54,541 bases of DNA from Bacteroidetes bacterium 37-13 (GTDB taxonomy: Bacteria > Bacteroidota > Bacteroidia > Chitinophagales > LD1). This document shows, one piece after another, positions 46,501-54,541 of this stretch. The stretch spans positions 1 through 54,541 of the forward strand of contig MKTC01000036.1 in the NCBI GenBank assembly GCA_001897535.1, written 5' to 3'. Under the pieces are notes generated by a model. That model saw only the letters and a list, made by a program, of their open reading frames with translations, did no database searches and was not told the origin of the DNA. Position 1 is the first letter of the stretch; the number at the start of each line of letters is the position of its first letter. Position numbers and translations under genes: made by a program.

Positions 46501-47049
46501 CTAAACAATTTTATAAATATCGCGTAAGTTTCTACCCAATCCATCGTAGTCTAAACCATAGCCTACAATAAAATCATTAGGTATTTCTATGCCAATATAA
46601 TCTACTTTTAAATCAGCTTTCATTGCTTCCGGCTTATGCAATAGAGCGCAAAGTTTTAAAGATGCAGGAAGTTGCAATTCTAATTCCGGAACTAAGCGAG
46701 CAAGTGTATTTCCTGTGTCAATAATATCTTCTATAATAATGACGTGTCTTCCGTTAATATTTTCACTTAAACCAATTTTTTCTTGTAGTGTTCCATTAGA
46801 AGAAGTGCCGGAATAAGAGCTTGCTTTTATGAAAGAAAATTCACAGTTGATGGTTAGGAATTTTGCAAGGTCGGCAGCAAACATAAAAGCTCCATTCAGT
46901 ACAGGAATTAGTAATGGATTTTTGTCTTTATAGGAATCGTTTATTTTTTTCGCTATCGTTTCAATAGCAGAAAGAATCCTTTTTTCTTCAATAAAAATTG
47001 AAAATTGTTTGTCGTGGAGTGTTATAAATTTTTGTTGTGTAGTTTCCAT
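46501..47049 (-). CDS. hpt: Hypoxanthine phosphoribosyltransferase
   Basis: 182 residues, usual for Hpt. VIIIEDIIDTGNTLA is the PRPP-binding loop with the adjacent acidic pair, and PLLIPVLNGAFMFAADLAKF and VDYIGIEIPNDFIVGYGLDYDGLGRNLRDIY are family signatures. It salvages hypoxanthine and guanine. Divergent from mnmG across an 833-nt intergenic region, and oriented leftward. Confidence 0.96.
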   Translation of the reverse strand: METTQQKFITLHDKQFSIFIEEKRILSAIETIAKKINDSYKDKNPLLIPVLNGAFMFAADLAKFLTINCEFSFIKASSYSGTSSNGTLQEKIGLSENINGRHVIIIEDIIDTGNTLARLVPELELQLPASLKLCALLHKPEAMKADLKVDYIGIEIPNDFIVGYGLDYDGLGRNLRDIYKIV

Positions 47050-47383
47050 TTTTGCTGCTTAATAGAAAGGCGAAAAATAGAAAATATTAGAAAAAACAAA
47101 AAAACAAAGAATCATTTTTAAATATATAATATAATAAAAATAAATATAAAAAACAATTTGTTTTTCTAGCTATTCTTTTTTTAGTAAGAAATTAAAAAGA
47201 AGTGATTTATTATTTTAGAGTTAAACAATAGTATAATGAAAGAAGAGAATGTTTAAAATGTAAAAAGAAAAGATATCTCTTTAGAAAGTAATAGCTTTTT
47301 ATGTTTGAAGAAGGAATAGAAATATTTTAAAAAGTAGGTTTCTTTAAAAGATGTTTTTTTTAGAAATCTATTTTAAAAACAGA

Positions 47384-47527
47384 TTGTGCAGCAGATTATT
47401 TGCTACTATAAAATACAACTTTATAGCTGCTTCCGCTTCTTAAGAAACATCATTCATTATGCTCTTATCGCATTTTTGAAGCTATAAAGTTGTATTTTTT
47501 CATCTCACTCAAATTTCTACTGCACAA
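47384..47527. repeat. 144-nt imperfect inverted repeat
   Basis: Core arms AAATACAACTTTATAGCT (47411-47428) and its exact reverse complement (47480-47497) enclose a 51-nt spacer. Outer arms TTGTGCAGCAGA (47384-47395) and TCTACTGCACAA (47516-47527) match with one mismatch, and ATTTG/CAAAT (47398-47402/47510-47514) adds a stem. This would fold into a long hairpin with an internal loop. Confidence 0.78.
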
Positions 47528-47786
47528 GATAGGTTTTAAGAAGGGACACACAAGAAGAATAATTATTTAGGTCTGGTTTAAAGGAGTTTGCTTTTTAAAG
47601 CAATTATTCTCCTTGTCGGTTTTTAGTTAATAAAAGAAAGATTAGTAATATTATTTTCTGATAATTAAAAAAGGTTGATTTTGTAAATCTATTTCTTTAA
47701 AAGTGATTTATCTATTGTGTAAAAAATAAGGAGGAATAAATAAGCAATAATTAAAAGGAAGAAAAAAAATTTCAACAATGAAGAAA

Positions 47787-47802
47787 AGTTCCACGTGGAA
47801 CA
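47787..47802. promoter_or_regulatory. parS-like site 1
   Basis: AGTTCCACGTGGAACA contains the perfect 14-bp palindrome GTTCCACGTGGAAC. It agrees with the ParB-binding consensus TGTTNCACGTGNAACA at all but the first base (A for T). Confidence 0.82.
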
Positions 47803-47831
47803 AAAGAAAATATAAGAGAAGAATATAGAGT

Positions 47832-47847
47832 TGTTCCACGTGGAACA
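47832..47847. promoter_or_regulatory. parS-like site 2
   Basis: TGTTCCACGTGGAACA is a perfect 16-bp palindrome and a full match to TGTTNCACGTGNAACA. Its centre is 45 bp from that of site 1. It sits about 20 bp upstream of the mnmG -7 box, where a -33 element would normally lie. Confidence 0.85.
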
Positions 47848-47867
47848 CAAAATTAAATTCAAGTAAT

Positions 47868-47875
47868 TACCTTTG
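47868..47875 (+). promoter_or_regulatory. -7 promoter box (TACCTTTG) of mnmG
   Basis: TACCTTTG matches TAnnTTTG and lies only 8 bp before the ATG at 47883, so transcripts would have a leader of a few nucleotides. A ParB-bound parS site 2 would cover the region just upstream. Confidence 0.5.
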
Positions 47876-47882
47876 CGCTTCT

Positions 47883-49760
47883 ATGTTTCAAGAATACGAT
47901 GTTATTGTGGTTGGTGCGGGACATGCCGGATGCGAAGCAGCCGCAGCCGCAGCCAATTTAGGATCTAAGGTGTTGTTGGTTACAATGAATATGCAGGTTA
48001 TTGCACAAATGAGTTGTAACCCAGCAATGGGCGGTGTGGCGAAAGGCCAAATTGTTAGAGAAATAGATGCTTTAGGAGGATATTCGGGAATTGTTTCTGA
48101 TAAAAGCATGATTCAGTTTCGTATGCTTAACCGCTCAAAAGGTCCGGCAATGTGGAGTCCGCGAACTCAAAATGATAGAATGTTATTCGCGGCTACTTGG
48201 CGCGAAATGCTGGAGCAAACCCCAAATGTGGACTTTTGGCAAGAGATGATAAGCGGCTTGGTGGTAAAAGATGGGAAAGCTTGTGGTGTAAAAACCGCAA
48301 TGGGTTTAGAAATAAAAGCAAAAACAGTAGTGCTTACAAACGGCACTTTCTTAAATGGATTGATACATATAGGAGAAAAGCAGTTTGGAGGAGGTAGAGC
48401 AGGAGAAAAAGCAGCACATGGAATTACTGAGCAATTGGTAGAATTAGGCTTTGAAAGTGGGAGAATGAAAACAGGAACGCCACCAAGAATAGACGGAAGA
48501 AGCTTGGATTATAGCAAAATGGAAAGGCAAAATGGAGATGAAAACGTGGAAGGCTTTTCTTACAAAGCAAATACGAATCCTTTTAAAAAAGGAGAAAAAG
48601 AACAACTTCCCTGCTGGATAACCTATACAAACGAAAAGGTACACGATATTTTGCGTACAGGTTTTGATAAATCTCCAATGTTTTCGGGAAGAATTAAAGG
48701 CTTGGGTCCAAGATATTGCCCTTCGGTGGAAGATAAAATAAACCGTTTTGCAGATAAAGACCGCCATCAAATATTTGTAGAACCAGAAGGTTGGAACACC
48801 GTAGAAATTTACGTGAACGGCTTTTCAACATCTTTGCCGGAAGATATTCAGTATAAAGCACTAAAAGAAGTACCGGGCTTTGAGAACATGAAAATGTTTC
48901 GTCCCGGATATGCTATTGAATATGATTATTTTCCGCCAACACAGCTCTCTCACACGCTTGAAACTAAGTTAATTAAAGGCTTATACTTTGCAGGACAAAT
49001 AAATGGCACAACCGGTTATGAAGAAGCCGCCTGTCAAGGATTGATTGCCGGAATAAACGCACATTTGCAAGTAAACGACAAAGAACCGTTTGTGCTAAAC
49101 CGTGCAGATGCTTATATCGGAGTTTTAATAGATGACTTAATAAACAAAGGCACCGAAGAGCCATATCGAATGTTTACATCAAGAGCAGAATATAGAATAT
49201 TGCTTAGACAAGATAATGCAGACTTACGCTTAACAGAAATGGGATATAAAATAGGTTTAGCAGATGAAGAAAGATGGAAAACCGTGCAGAAAAAGAAAAA
49301 CTCAATAACGGAAACAATAGCGTTTATTAAAAACTTTTCGGTGGAACCAGAAGCAATAAATGCACTATTAAATGAAGTAGGTACAGCAGAAATAAGGCAA
49401 AAAACAAAGCTTGAAAAGATATTACTACGTCCGCAGATTACTTTAAACATGCTCATAAACACAGTTCCACAGGTAAAGGAGTTTGCCCAAAAGCACGAAA
49501 AAGCCTTTTTAGATTGTGCGGAAATTGAAATGAAATACGAAACCTATATTGAGAAAGAACTTGAAATGGCAAACAAAATTGCCAGATTGGAAAACATTAA
49601 ACTCAGCACTACGTTTGACTATTTCACACTAAAGGCGCTTTCTATGGAAGCTCGAACAAAATTAGATAAAATTAAGCCTGAAAGTATTGGACAAGCAAGC
49701 AGAATTAGCGGTGTTAGTCCGGCAGATATTTCAATACTATTAGTTCACATGGGAAGATAA
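47883..49760 (+). CDS. mnmG: tRNA uridine-5-carboxymethylaminomethyl modification enzyme MnmG (GidA)
   Basis: 625 residues, full length. FAD-binding [17 protein letters not shown] at residues 10-26, the [12 protein letters not shown] motif near residue 46, [30 protein letters not shown] and [20 protein letters not shown], and a C-terminal helical domain ending [17 protein letters not shown]. With MnmE it modifies the wobble uridine of several tRNAs. GidA genes often lie near bacterial replication origins, which fits the parS-like sites upstream; mnmE and gidB are not in the window. Confidence 0.97.
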   Translation: MFQEYDVIVVGAGHAGCEAAAAAANLGSKVLLVTMNMQVIAQMSCNPAMGGVAKGQIVREIDALGGYSGIVSDKSMIQFRMLNRSKGPAMWSPRTQNDRMLFAATWREMLEQTPNVDFWQEMISGLVVKDGKACGVKTAMGLEIKAKTVVLTNGTFLNGLIHIGEKQFGGGRAGEKAAHGITEQLVELGFESGRMKTGTPPRIDGRSLDYSKMERQNGDENVEGFSYKANTNPFKKGEKEQLPCWITYTNEKVHDILRTGFDKSPMFSGRIKGLGPRYCPSVEDKINRFADKDRHQIFVEPEGWNTVEIYVNGFSTSLPEDIQYKALKEVPGFENMKMFRPGYAIEYDYFPPTQLSHTLETKLIKGLYFAGQINGTTGYEEAACQGLIAGINAHLQVNDKEPFVLNRADAYIGVLIDDLINKGTEEPYRMFTSRAEYRILLRQDNADLRLTEMGYKIGLADEERWKTVQKKKNSITETIAFIKNFSVEPEAINALLNEVGTAEIRQKTKLEKILLRPQITLNMLINTVPQVKEFAQKHEKAFLDCAEIEMKYETYIEKELEMANKIARLENIKLSTTFDYFTLKALSMEARTKLDKIKPESIGQASRISGVSPADISILLVHMGR

Positions 49761-49771
49761 AAAGAACAAGG

Positions 49772-51463
49772 TTGAAGATAAAAAAGCAGTTATTTTTAGT
49801 TTATGAAAAAGCAAAACTATGGTTTTATGCTATTGTTGTGATTGCTTTTGTATCAGCTTGTGCCAATCAAGTTGCGCCAAGTGGCGGGCCAAAAGACACC
49901 GAAGCGCCAAAATTGGTTTCAAGTTTTCCTCCTTCTGAAAGCACAAATTTTAGAAACAAAACAATAAAAATTAAGTTTAATGAGTATCTTGAAAATAGCG
50001 CTTTTACGAGAACTTTAATATCTCCACCAACAGCAAAAGCGCCTAAAATTAGAGTGAATTTAAAAACCATTCACATCACATTGCCCGAAGACTTAGATAG
50101 CAACACAACCTACATCATAAATTTTGCAGACGATATTAAAGACATAAATGAGTCCAATTCGTTAACGAATTTTGCTTATGTTTTTTCTACAGGAGATAAA
50201 ATTGATACACAAAAAGTGAGTGGAAAAGTAGTAGATGCATTTAGTGGTGAACCTATAGAGGGAGCTTTGGTATTGTTACAACCGGCAGATTCACTGAATA
50301 GAATAAAACACGCTAAGCCAAAATATTTTGCAATCACAGATAATTCGGGGAAGTACGCTATTAAAAACATTAAGCCAAACTACTATGCAATTGCGGCACT
50401 AAAAGATCTAAATCTAAACTTTATATACGACCAAGTAAGTGAAAAAATAGGTTTTAAAAATGAAAATATAAACCTCTTAGATTCTGCAGAACTGATGGAA
50501 ACATTAGAAATGTTTGAACAGATAGATACAAAAATAAAGGTGGAAGAAGCAGAAGAAATAGAGCCGGGGAAAATACAAGTGGTTTTTTCTGCGCCTGTGG
50601 AAAAAGTAGAAATTGATGGAAAATTGGCTGAGAAAAATACAGTAGCATTCTTTAATGAGAAAAAGGACACCTTAACACTGTGGCACGAAAAAATGGAAGA
50701 AAAAGAATCAATATTATACTTTTCTTTAAATGATACACTAAAAGATACTGCCAGAATTAAATTACAACCAATTTTAATTGATACAGTAAAGAGAAACAAT
50801 AAAAACTCACTAATTATTGATTTTCAAGAAGTTAAGAAACAAACAGGCAAACACATAACAAAATCATTTCATGTTTTAAGCATGTTTGAGCCGCTTAAAA
50901 TTTTCTTTTCCCGACCTGTGGAAGGTATAAACGATTCTGTGGAGGCTATTATTTTAACAAATGACACAACCGAAGAAAACACAATACCCAAAATTTCTAT
51001 AGATAAAAAGACAAAACTTTTTGCGGAGGTGGATTTTAAAAAAGAGGAGAGCAGTTTTTATACACTCACCATTCCTCCGAGAAAATTTTTAGATATTCTT
51101 GGTTTTGTAAATGATTCGGTTCAACTAAAATTTCAAACCAACAACATCGAAAATTATGCAACATTAAAGTTGAAGATTTTTAATGCTTCAGCTAATTACA
51201 AAATTGTAGAAGTGATTTCTGCAAAAGACAAAAAATTGATGGAGCGGTTTTTTATTTTAGGAAACGAAAAAAAGATGGTTACGCTAAAAGGACTCGCAGA
51301 AGGAAGTTATGAAATTCGCGTAATTGACGATGTAAACAAAAATGGCGTGTGGGACACCGGAAATTTTGATTTAAGAACGCAACCCGAGAAGGTAACTATC
51401 TTTAATAATTTGCCACAATTAAAAGGCGGTTGGGAGGGCGAATTTGATTTGCCTTTAGAGTAA
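49772..51463 (+). CDS. Ig-like domain lipoprotein (Big_5-type)
   Basis: 563 residues, starting at a TTG at 49772 (KIKKQLFLVYEKAKLW); no ATG lies in frame before the lipobox. Lipobox FVSAC, Cys near residue 30. The segment NQVAPSGGPKDTEAPKLVSS and FNEYLE is the Big_5/Ig-like opening typical of Bacteroidota lipoproteins in this family; a CarboxypepD-reg-like beta-sandwich (VSGKVVDAFSGEPIEGALVLL, NSGKYAIKNIKPNYYAIAA) follows, and GSYEIRVIDDVNKNGVWDTG ends it. Function unknown. The start is 12 nt after mnmG. Confidence 0.85.
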   Translation: MKIKKQLFLVYEKAKLWFYAIVVIAFVSACANQVAPSGGPKDTEAPKLVSSFPPSESTNFRNKTIKIKFNEYLENSAFTRTLISPPTAKAPKIRVNLKTIHITLPEDLDSNTTYIINFADDIKDINESNSLTNFAYVFSTGDKIDTQKVSGKVVDAFSGEPIEGALVLLQPADSLNRIKHAKPKYFAITDNSGKYAIKNIKPNYYAIAALKDLNLNFIYDQVSEKIGFKNENINLLDSAELMETLEMFEQIDTKIKVEEAEEIEPGKIQVVFSAPVEKVEIDGKLAEKNTVAFFNEKKDTLTLWHEKMEEKESILYFSLNDTLKDTARIKLQPILIDTVKRNNKNSLIIDFQEVKKQTGKHITKSFHVLSMFEPLKIFFSRPVEGINDSVEAIILTNDTTEENTIPKISIDKKTKLFAEVDFKKEESSFYTLTIPPRKFLDILGFVNDSVQLKFQTNNIENYATLKLKIFNASANYKIVEVISAKDKKLMERFFILGNEKKMVTLKGLAEGSYEIRVIDDVNKNGVWDTGNFDLRTQPEKVTIFNNLPQLKGGWEGEFDLPLE

Positions 51464-51481
51464 ATTCACAAATAGATTTTG

Positions 51482-53476
51482 CTATTTAAAATTCACTCTT
51501 ATTCCCGCAAAAGCCATCGCACCGCGAATTGGCCCCCAAACTAAACTTGCATCAAACTGCGAAGTAACGCTGTAGCCATTTAAGCCAAGCACAGGCGTTT
51601 TTTGGCGTTGGTTTAAAATGTTTTCTGCGCCAACATAAACCTCAAACCATTTTTTGTGTATGTAGGTAATTTGAGCATTCCACAAGAAATAGTTTTTGCT
51701 GCGTTCAGCAATTTGAAACTGTGGTTCGTTGCCGGCAGTGCTTGGCACACGAGATAGTCCATACCAAGTTAAGTGGGTATTAAAGCGCCAGTTTTTATTT
51801 TTCAAAGTATATTCCAAAGAAATAAGCGCTTTGTGTTTTGGACGCAGCGGTGCCCATTTCAAACCGCTGGTGTAAGTTACTCTCACATCTTCAAAACGAT
51901 ATGAGATTTTAGCATCGAAGCGTGGAAGAACTTCATAATTTGCTTCAACTAATAAACTGTTGCTGTAACTTTTTCCTTTTAGGTTATAGAAATTTAATTC
52001 GCGCACATTTTCTAAATCTGTAACCAACTGGTTGGTGAAATTGGTATGGAAAAAATCTACTGAAATATTACCTTCTCTAAAATCAATATAGTAGCGATAG
52101 CTAAGCGAGCCGCCAAAGCTCCAAGCTTCTTCAGGCTTTATTTTTGATGGAAGAGAAATAACACGATTGCTTGCCAAGTAGCCGAAATTTTCAGCAAAAA
52201 CAGTTGGAACGTGATAGGCTTTTCCGGCACTTGCGCGCAAACTTAAATCATAAAGAATATTCCATTTTACATTTAAACGCGGAGAAAAAAACGGACCGTA
52301 CAAATTATGATAATCTGCACGAATGCCGCCAATAATATTGAGTTTGTTATTGTAATCGTAAGTTACTTCTGCAAAAGCGCCCGGAACAATTTCTAAACGC
52401 TTTAGATTGAAAGTATCTAAGCGTTCTTCTACATTATCTACCGTGAGTGAGCTGCCGAATTTTAAGTAGCTGCGGGTTAAAAATTCATATTGATAAATTA
52501 AATTCAAGTAGCCAAAATGTTCTTGTGCGTTGTAAATTCTTGGACCAATATTTCCATATTGCCTGTGGTAAGAATATTTGTATTGAATACCCAAGCTGCT
52601 TAAATCGTTTAGTATAAAACCTGTTTTTGCAAAAGCTTCTACTCTTTGTGTTTGAAGTCTTAGCTTCCATTGCTCGTGAGGCGCGTGCGGAAGTTCGCCC
52701 ACATTTTTATGGGTAAGCTGGCCGCTTTGTCTATCTTCAATAGTTCCGGAAATTGCGCCAATAAAATTGAATTTTTTACCGCTGTGGTAAGTAAAACGCT
52801 GCATTAAATTTCCTTGTTTCACCAAAGGATTATCTACAAATTCATCGTGGTTAAAATCCATTGGTACTAAGTTTATCATGCCATGCCCGAAACTCATAAA
52901 GCTCCATTTTTCGTTTTTAGATTTTTGTGCACTCATTAAATTTAATTCGGTTCGCGCATCTTGGTTCAAATATAAACCACCGTAAAAACGGTCTGACGTG
53001 TTCGGCTTTTTAAACTCTAAATTTATTTGCCCGGCAATGCTTCCGTAGCCGTTTACTACGCTGCCCGCACCTTTATTTATTTGTATAGAACTCATCCACG
53101 GGCCGGGCACAAAACTTAAACCAAGTGTTTGCTGCAAAGATCTAATTCCGGGTACGTTTTCGTTGGTGTATTGAACATATTTTCCGTCTAAACCCAAAAG
53201 GCGAATATGCCTTGCTCCGCTCACAGCATCGGAGTAGTTGGCATCAACGGTTGCGGAGTTTTCAAAACTCTCGCTCAGGTTGCAGCAAGCATCTTTTTGA
53301 AGATCGCGCTCGGTGATAATTTCTACCTTTCTGGTTTCGGTACTAAACGTGCTTTTGTTGCCGCCAATTTCTACTTCTTTTAAATTAAAGTGCATTAAAG
53401 AATCGTCTGAAGTTTCTTGTGCGTTAGCAGAAAAAATAAAGAAAAAAAAGAGTAGAAAGCAAGCAGAGAACTTCAT
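51482..53476 (-). CDS. TonB-dependent outer-membrane receptor
   Basis: 664 residues from the ATG at 53476; a longer frame to 53641 would add 55 residues before the signal peptide. Signal peptide MKFSACFLLFFFFIFSANA, then a plug domain with VEIITERDLQKDACCNLSES, SVDANYSDAVSGARHIRLLGL, and INKGAGSVVNGYGSIAGQIN, followed by a 22-strand barrel ending in GIRVNF. The vicinal Cys pair belongs to a known Bacteroidota subgroup. It transports an unidentified ligand; there is no SusD or other partner. A carboxypeptidase-like N-domain is absent. Confidence 0.9.
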   Translation of the reverse strand: MKFSACFLLFFFFIFSANAQETSDDSLMHFNLKEVEIGGNKSTFSTETRKVEIITERDLQKDACCNLSESFENSATVDANYSDAVSGARHIRLLGLDGKYVQYTNENVPGIRSLQQTLGLSFVPGPWMSSIQINKGAGSVVNGYGSIAGQINLEFKKPNTSDRFYGGLYLNQDARTELNLMSAQKSKNEKWSFMSFGHGMINLVPMDFNHDEFVDNPLVKQGNLMQRFTYHSGKKFNFIGAISGTIEDRQSGQLTHKNVGELPHAPHEQWKLRLQTQRVEAFAKTGFILNDLSSLGIQYKYSYHRQYGNIGPRIYNAQEHFGYLNLIYQYEFLTRSYLKFGSSLTVDNVEERLDTFNLKRLEIVPGAFAEVTYDYNNKLNIIGGIRADYHNLYGPFFSPRLNVKWNILYDLSLRASAGKAYHVPTVFAENFGYLASNRVISLPSKIKPEEAWSFGGSLSYRYYIDFREGNISVDFFHTNFTNQLVTDLENVRELNFYNLKGKSYSNSLLVEANYEVLPRFDAKISYRFEDVRVTYTSGLKWAPLRPKHKALISLEYTLKNKNWRFNTHLTWYGLSRVPSTAGNEPQFQIAERSKNYFLWNAQITYIHKKWFEVYVGAENILNQRQKTPVLGLNGYSVTSQFDASLVWGPIRGAMAFAGIRVNFK

Positions 53477-53647
53477 TGCTTTGTAAAGATAAATGCGAAT
53501 AAGATAAAGGTGAAAAAAGCGAAAGAAATTAGTGCTGTTTTCTTTCAACAAAAGCGAAAGAAATGACCAATTATTTTTAAGAGAGGTAGCGAAGTTTTTA
53601 CCTATGTATTTTTCTATAATCATTGCTGCACAAAAGTGCAACTAAAA

Positions 53648-53677
53648 AACCCATAACTGTTTGTACAATTATGGGTT
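53648..53677 (-). terminator. Intrinsic terminator after the right-end lipoprotein gene
   Basis: Stem AACCCATAA/TTATGGGTT, 9 bp, with an inner TGT/ACA stem and a TTGT loop. Read on the minus strand it is followed by a T run, 43 nt beyond the stop at 53720. Confidence 0.8.
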
Positions 53678-53719
53678 AGTTTTGTAAGTTTCTGTAAAGC
53701 AGAAACAGAAATAAGGGCG

Positions 53720-54541
53720 CTAATCACTTAAAAAAACAGCCATATTGCTTTGATTGTAAACCATAGCATAGGCATAAAAATTACCATTGCTTGATTGTAA
53801 AAGTTTGCGAACATAGTTGGCTCTTGCAAAATGAACATTTATTTTTTGGTTTGCTCCAAAATTATTAGCAATTACAGACTCGCTAATACTGTAACTGCCA
53901 TCATCATCAGTTAAAATAATAACCTCTTTTATGGTTTCTTGGTCAGAAACATCTGCCAATCTAAGCTTTAGCATTATTACATCAACAGGATTGTTAAGGT
54001 CTGCTTTCCATTCAATTTTCATTGGATTGCCTACGGTAAAGATATAACCGGTATCGGTGTATTTATCGTTCATATAGGTGTAAGTAACTTCGGGGAAATA
54101 AATAGAAGTATCAAATTGAATTGCACCGTTGTTTAATATAGTAGAAACAGTATTGGTATTGCCAAATAATGAAGAAAAATTACTCCAATTAGCAGCGGGT
54201 GAACTCTGGGCTATAAAAGCATTGTTAGAACTCCACTCTAAATTACCTACATAGGATTTTAAAGATGTAGCAACCGGAGTAATGAGCTTTGAGGAAGAGC
54301 CAATAATAAAATTTGGATTTTGGGTTGTTGAAAGATAGCCCCAAGTAGAACCAACAGTAACAATAGAGGTTCCGAAGGAGTCGTAGCGTTCGTGACCCAA
54401 ATAAAGATTTTTAATTGTATTTAAGGAGTAGCCACTTCTGCCAGAAGGAGTTATATCTATTATTAGCTCTCCAGAGCTGTATGTGCTATTTTGGCCTGTG
54501 GTAATTTCTTTTTTACAGCCTTGGAAAATAAGAAAACAGAA
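53720..54541 (-). CDS. Lipoprotein, N-terminus outside window
   Basis: The frame is open from the right edge to a stop at 53720, 273 residues visible. The first residues (FCFLIFQGCKKEITTG) are the end of a lipoprotein signal with lipobox FQGC, so only about 10 N-terminal residues are missing. The mature part is beta-rich, Ser/Thr/Asn-rich, with no known motif (LIIDITPSGRSGY, VDVIMLKLRLADVSDQETIKEV). Typical of uncharacterised Bacteroidota surface or periplasmic lipoproteins. Confidence 0.8.
   Translation of the reverse strand, partial: FCFLIFQGCKKEITTGQNSTYSSGELIIDITPSGRSGYSLNTIKNLYLGHERYDSFGTSIVTVGSTWGYLSTTQNPNFIIGSSSKLITPVATSLKSYVGNLEWSSNNAFIAQSSPAANWSNFSSLFGNTNTVSTILNNGAIQFDTSIYFPEVTYTYMNDKYTDTGYIFTVGNPMKIEWKADLNNPVDVIMLKLRLADVSDQETIKEVIILTDDDGSYSISESVIANNFGANQKINVHFARANYVRKLLQSSNGNFYAYAMVYNQSNMAVFLSD

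Larger units (their letters stand above)
47050..47882. other. 833-nt AT-rich intergenic region: inverted repeat, DnaA-like box and parS pair
   Basis: No protein-coding gene is supported. It holds a 144-nt imperfect inverted repeat (47384-47527), a match to TTWTNCACA at 47716-47724 on the minus strand (TTTTACACA), two parS-like palindromes (47787-47802, 47832-47847) and a -7 box for mnmG. Outside the hairpin, G far exceeds C on the plus strand, for example 12 G and 1 C at 47281-47340. An untranslated RNA from the hairpin is possible. Confidence 0.6.

Noticed and set aside
53477-53641. Longer start for the TonB-dependent receptor at 53641
   Set aside because: It would place 55 residues before a clear signal peptide beginning at the ATG at 53476.

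Overview
The window comes from a Bacteroidota chromosome, most likely a Chitinophagia/Sphingobacteriia-like lineage. The evidence is parts of a type IX secretion system (PorV, and a PorP/SprF protein beside a giant SprB-repeat adhesin with a gliding-motility-type C-terminal domain), AT-rich intergenic DNA, few Shine-Dalgarno-like leaders, and TAnnTTTG -7 boxes just upstream of both tRNA genes and several protein genes. Most of it is ordinary core chromosome with dense, short-spaced genes. There is no CRISPR array, intact insertion sequence or prophage.

Layout. 1-695: an exported protein built of 93-bp tandem repeats, running off the left edge. 849-7833: a co-directional run of aldehyde dehydrogenase, PhyH-type dioxygenase, RmuC, a lipoprotein, homogentisate dioxygenase and a methylcrotonyl-CoA-type carboxyltransferase (tyrosine and leucine catabolism). 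7894-8730: an exported MORN-repeat protein. 8828-13030: flippase, dUTPase, CpsB/YwqE-type phosphatase, RfbC and RfbD (surface polysaccharide). 13105-22795: small membrane proteins, tRNA-Ser(GGA), ApaG, MsrB, dihydrolipoyl dehydrogenase, a MoxR-like AAA+ ATPase, DUF502 and DinB proteins, and a coiled-coil/zinc-ribbon membrane protein. 22871-26541: tRNA-Ser(UGA), AtpG, ScpB, M42 peptidase and a lipoprotein. 26611-33669 (all minus): PorV, SCO1, PurM-like, YifB/ComM, a membrane protein and a TPR protein. 33797-40898: PorP/SprF and the 1986-residue adhesin. 41138-43746: AspS and a VanZ-like protein. 43747-44532: a decayed stretch holding the tail of a Fic gene. 44533-47049 (minus): phosphatidylserine decarboxylase, a YafK/DpaA-like L,D-transpeptidase and Hpt. 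47883-51463 (plus): MnmG and an Ig-like lipoprotein. 51482 to the end (minus): a TonB-dependent receptor and a lipoprotein cut by the right edge.

The most interesting non-coding DNA is 45906-47882. Two parS-like palindromes (GTTCCACGTGGAAC), 45 bp apart, lie just upstream of mnmG. DnaA-box-like 9-mers, a G-over-C excess in the non-coding DNA, a 144-nt imperfect inverted repeat and divergent transcription (hpt left, mnmG right) occur in the same 2 kb. Together they suggest a chromosome-partition site and perhaps the replication-origin region. This is an inference: dnaA, parA and parB are not in the window.

I found no clearly new multi-gene system. The items most worth a second look are the parS/origin-like region, the long inverted repeat, the adhesin/SprF pair, the ALDH-PhyH pair and the Fic-remnant region.
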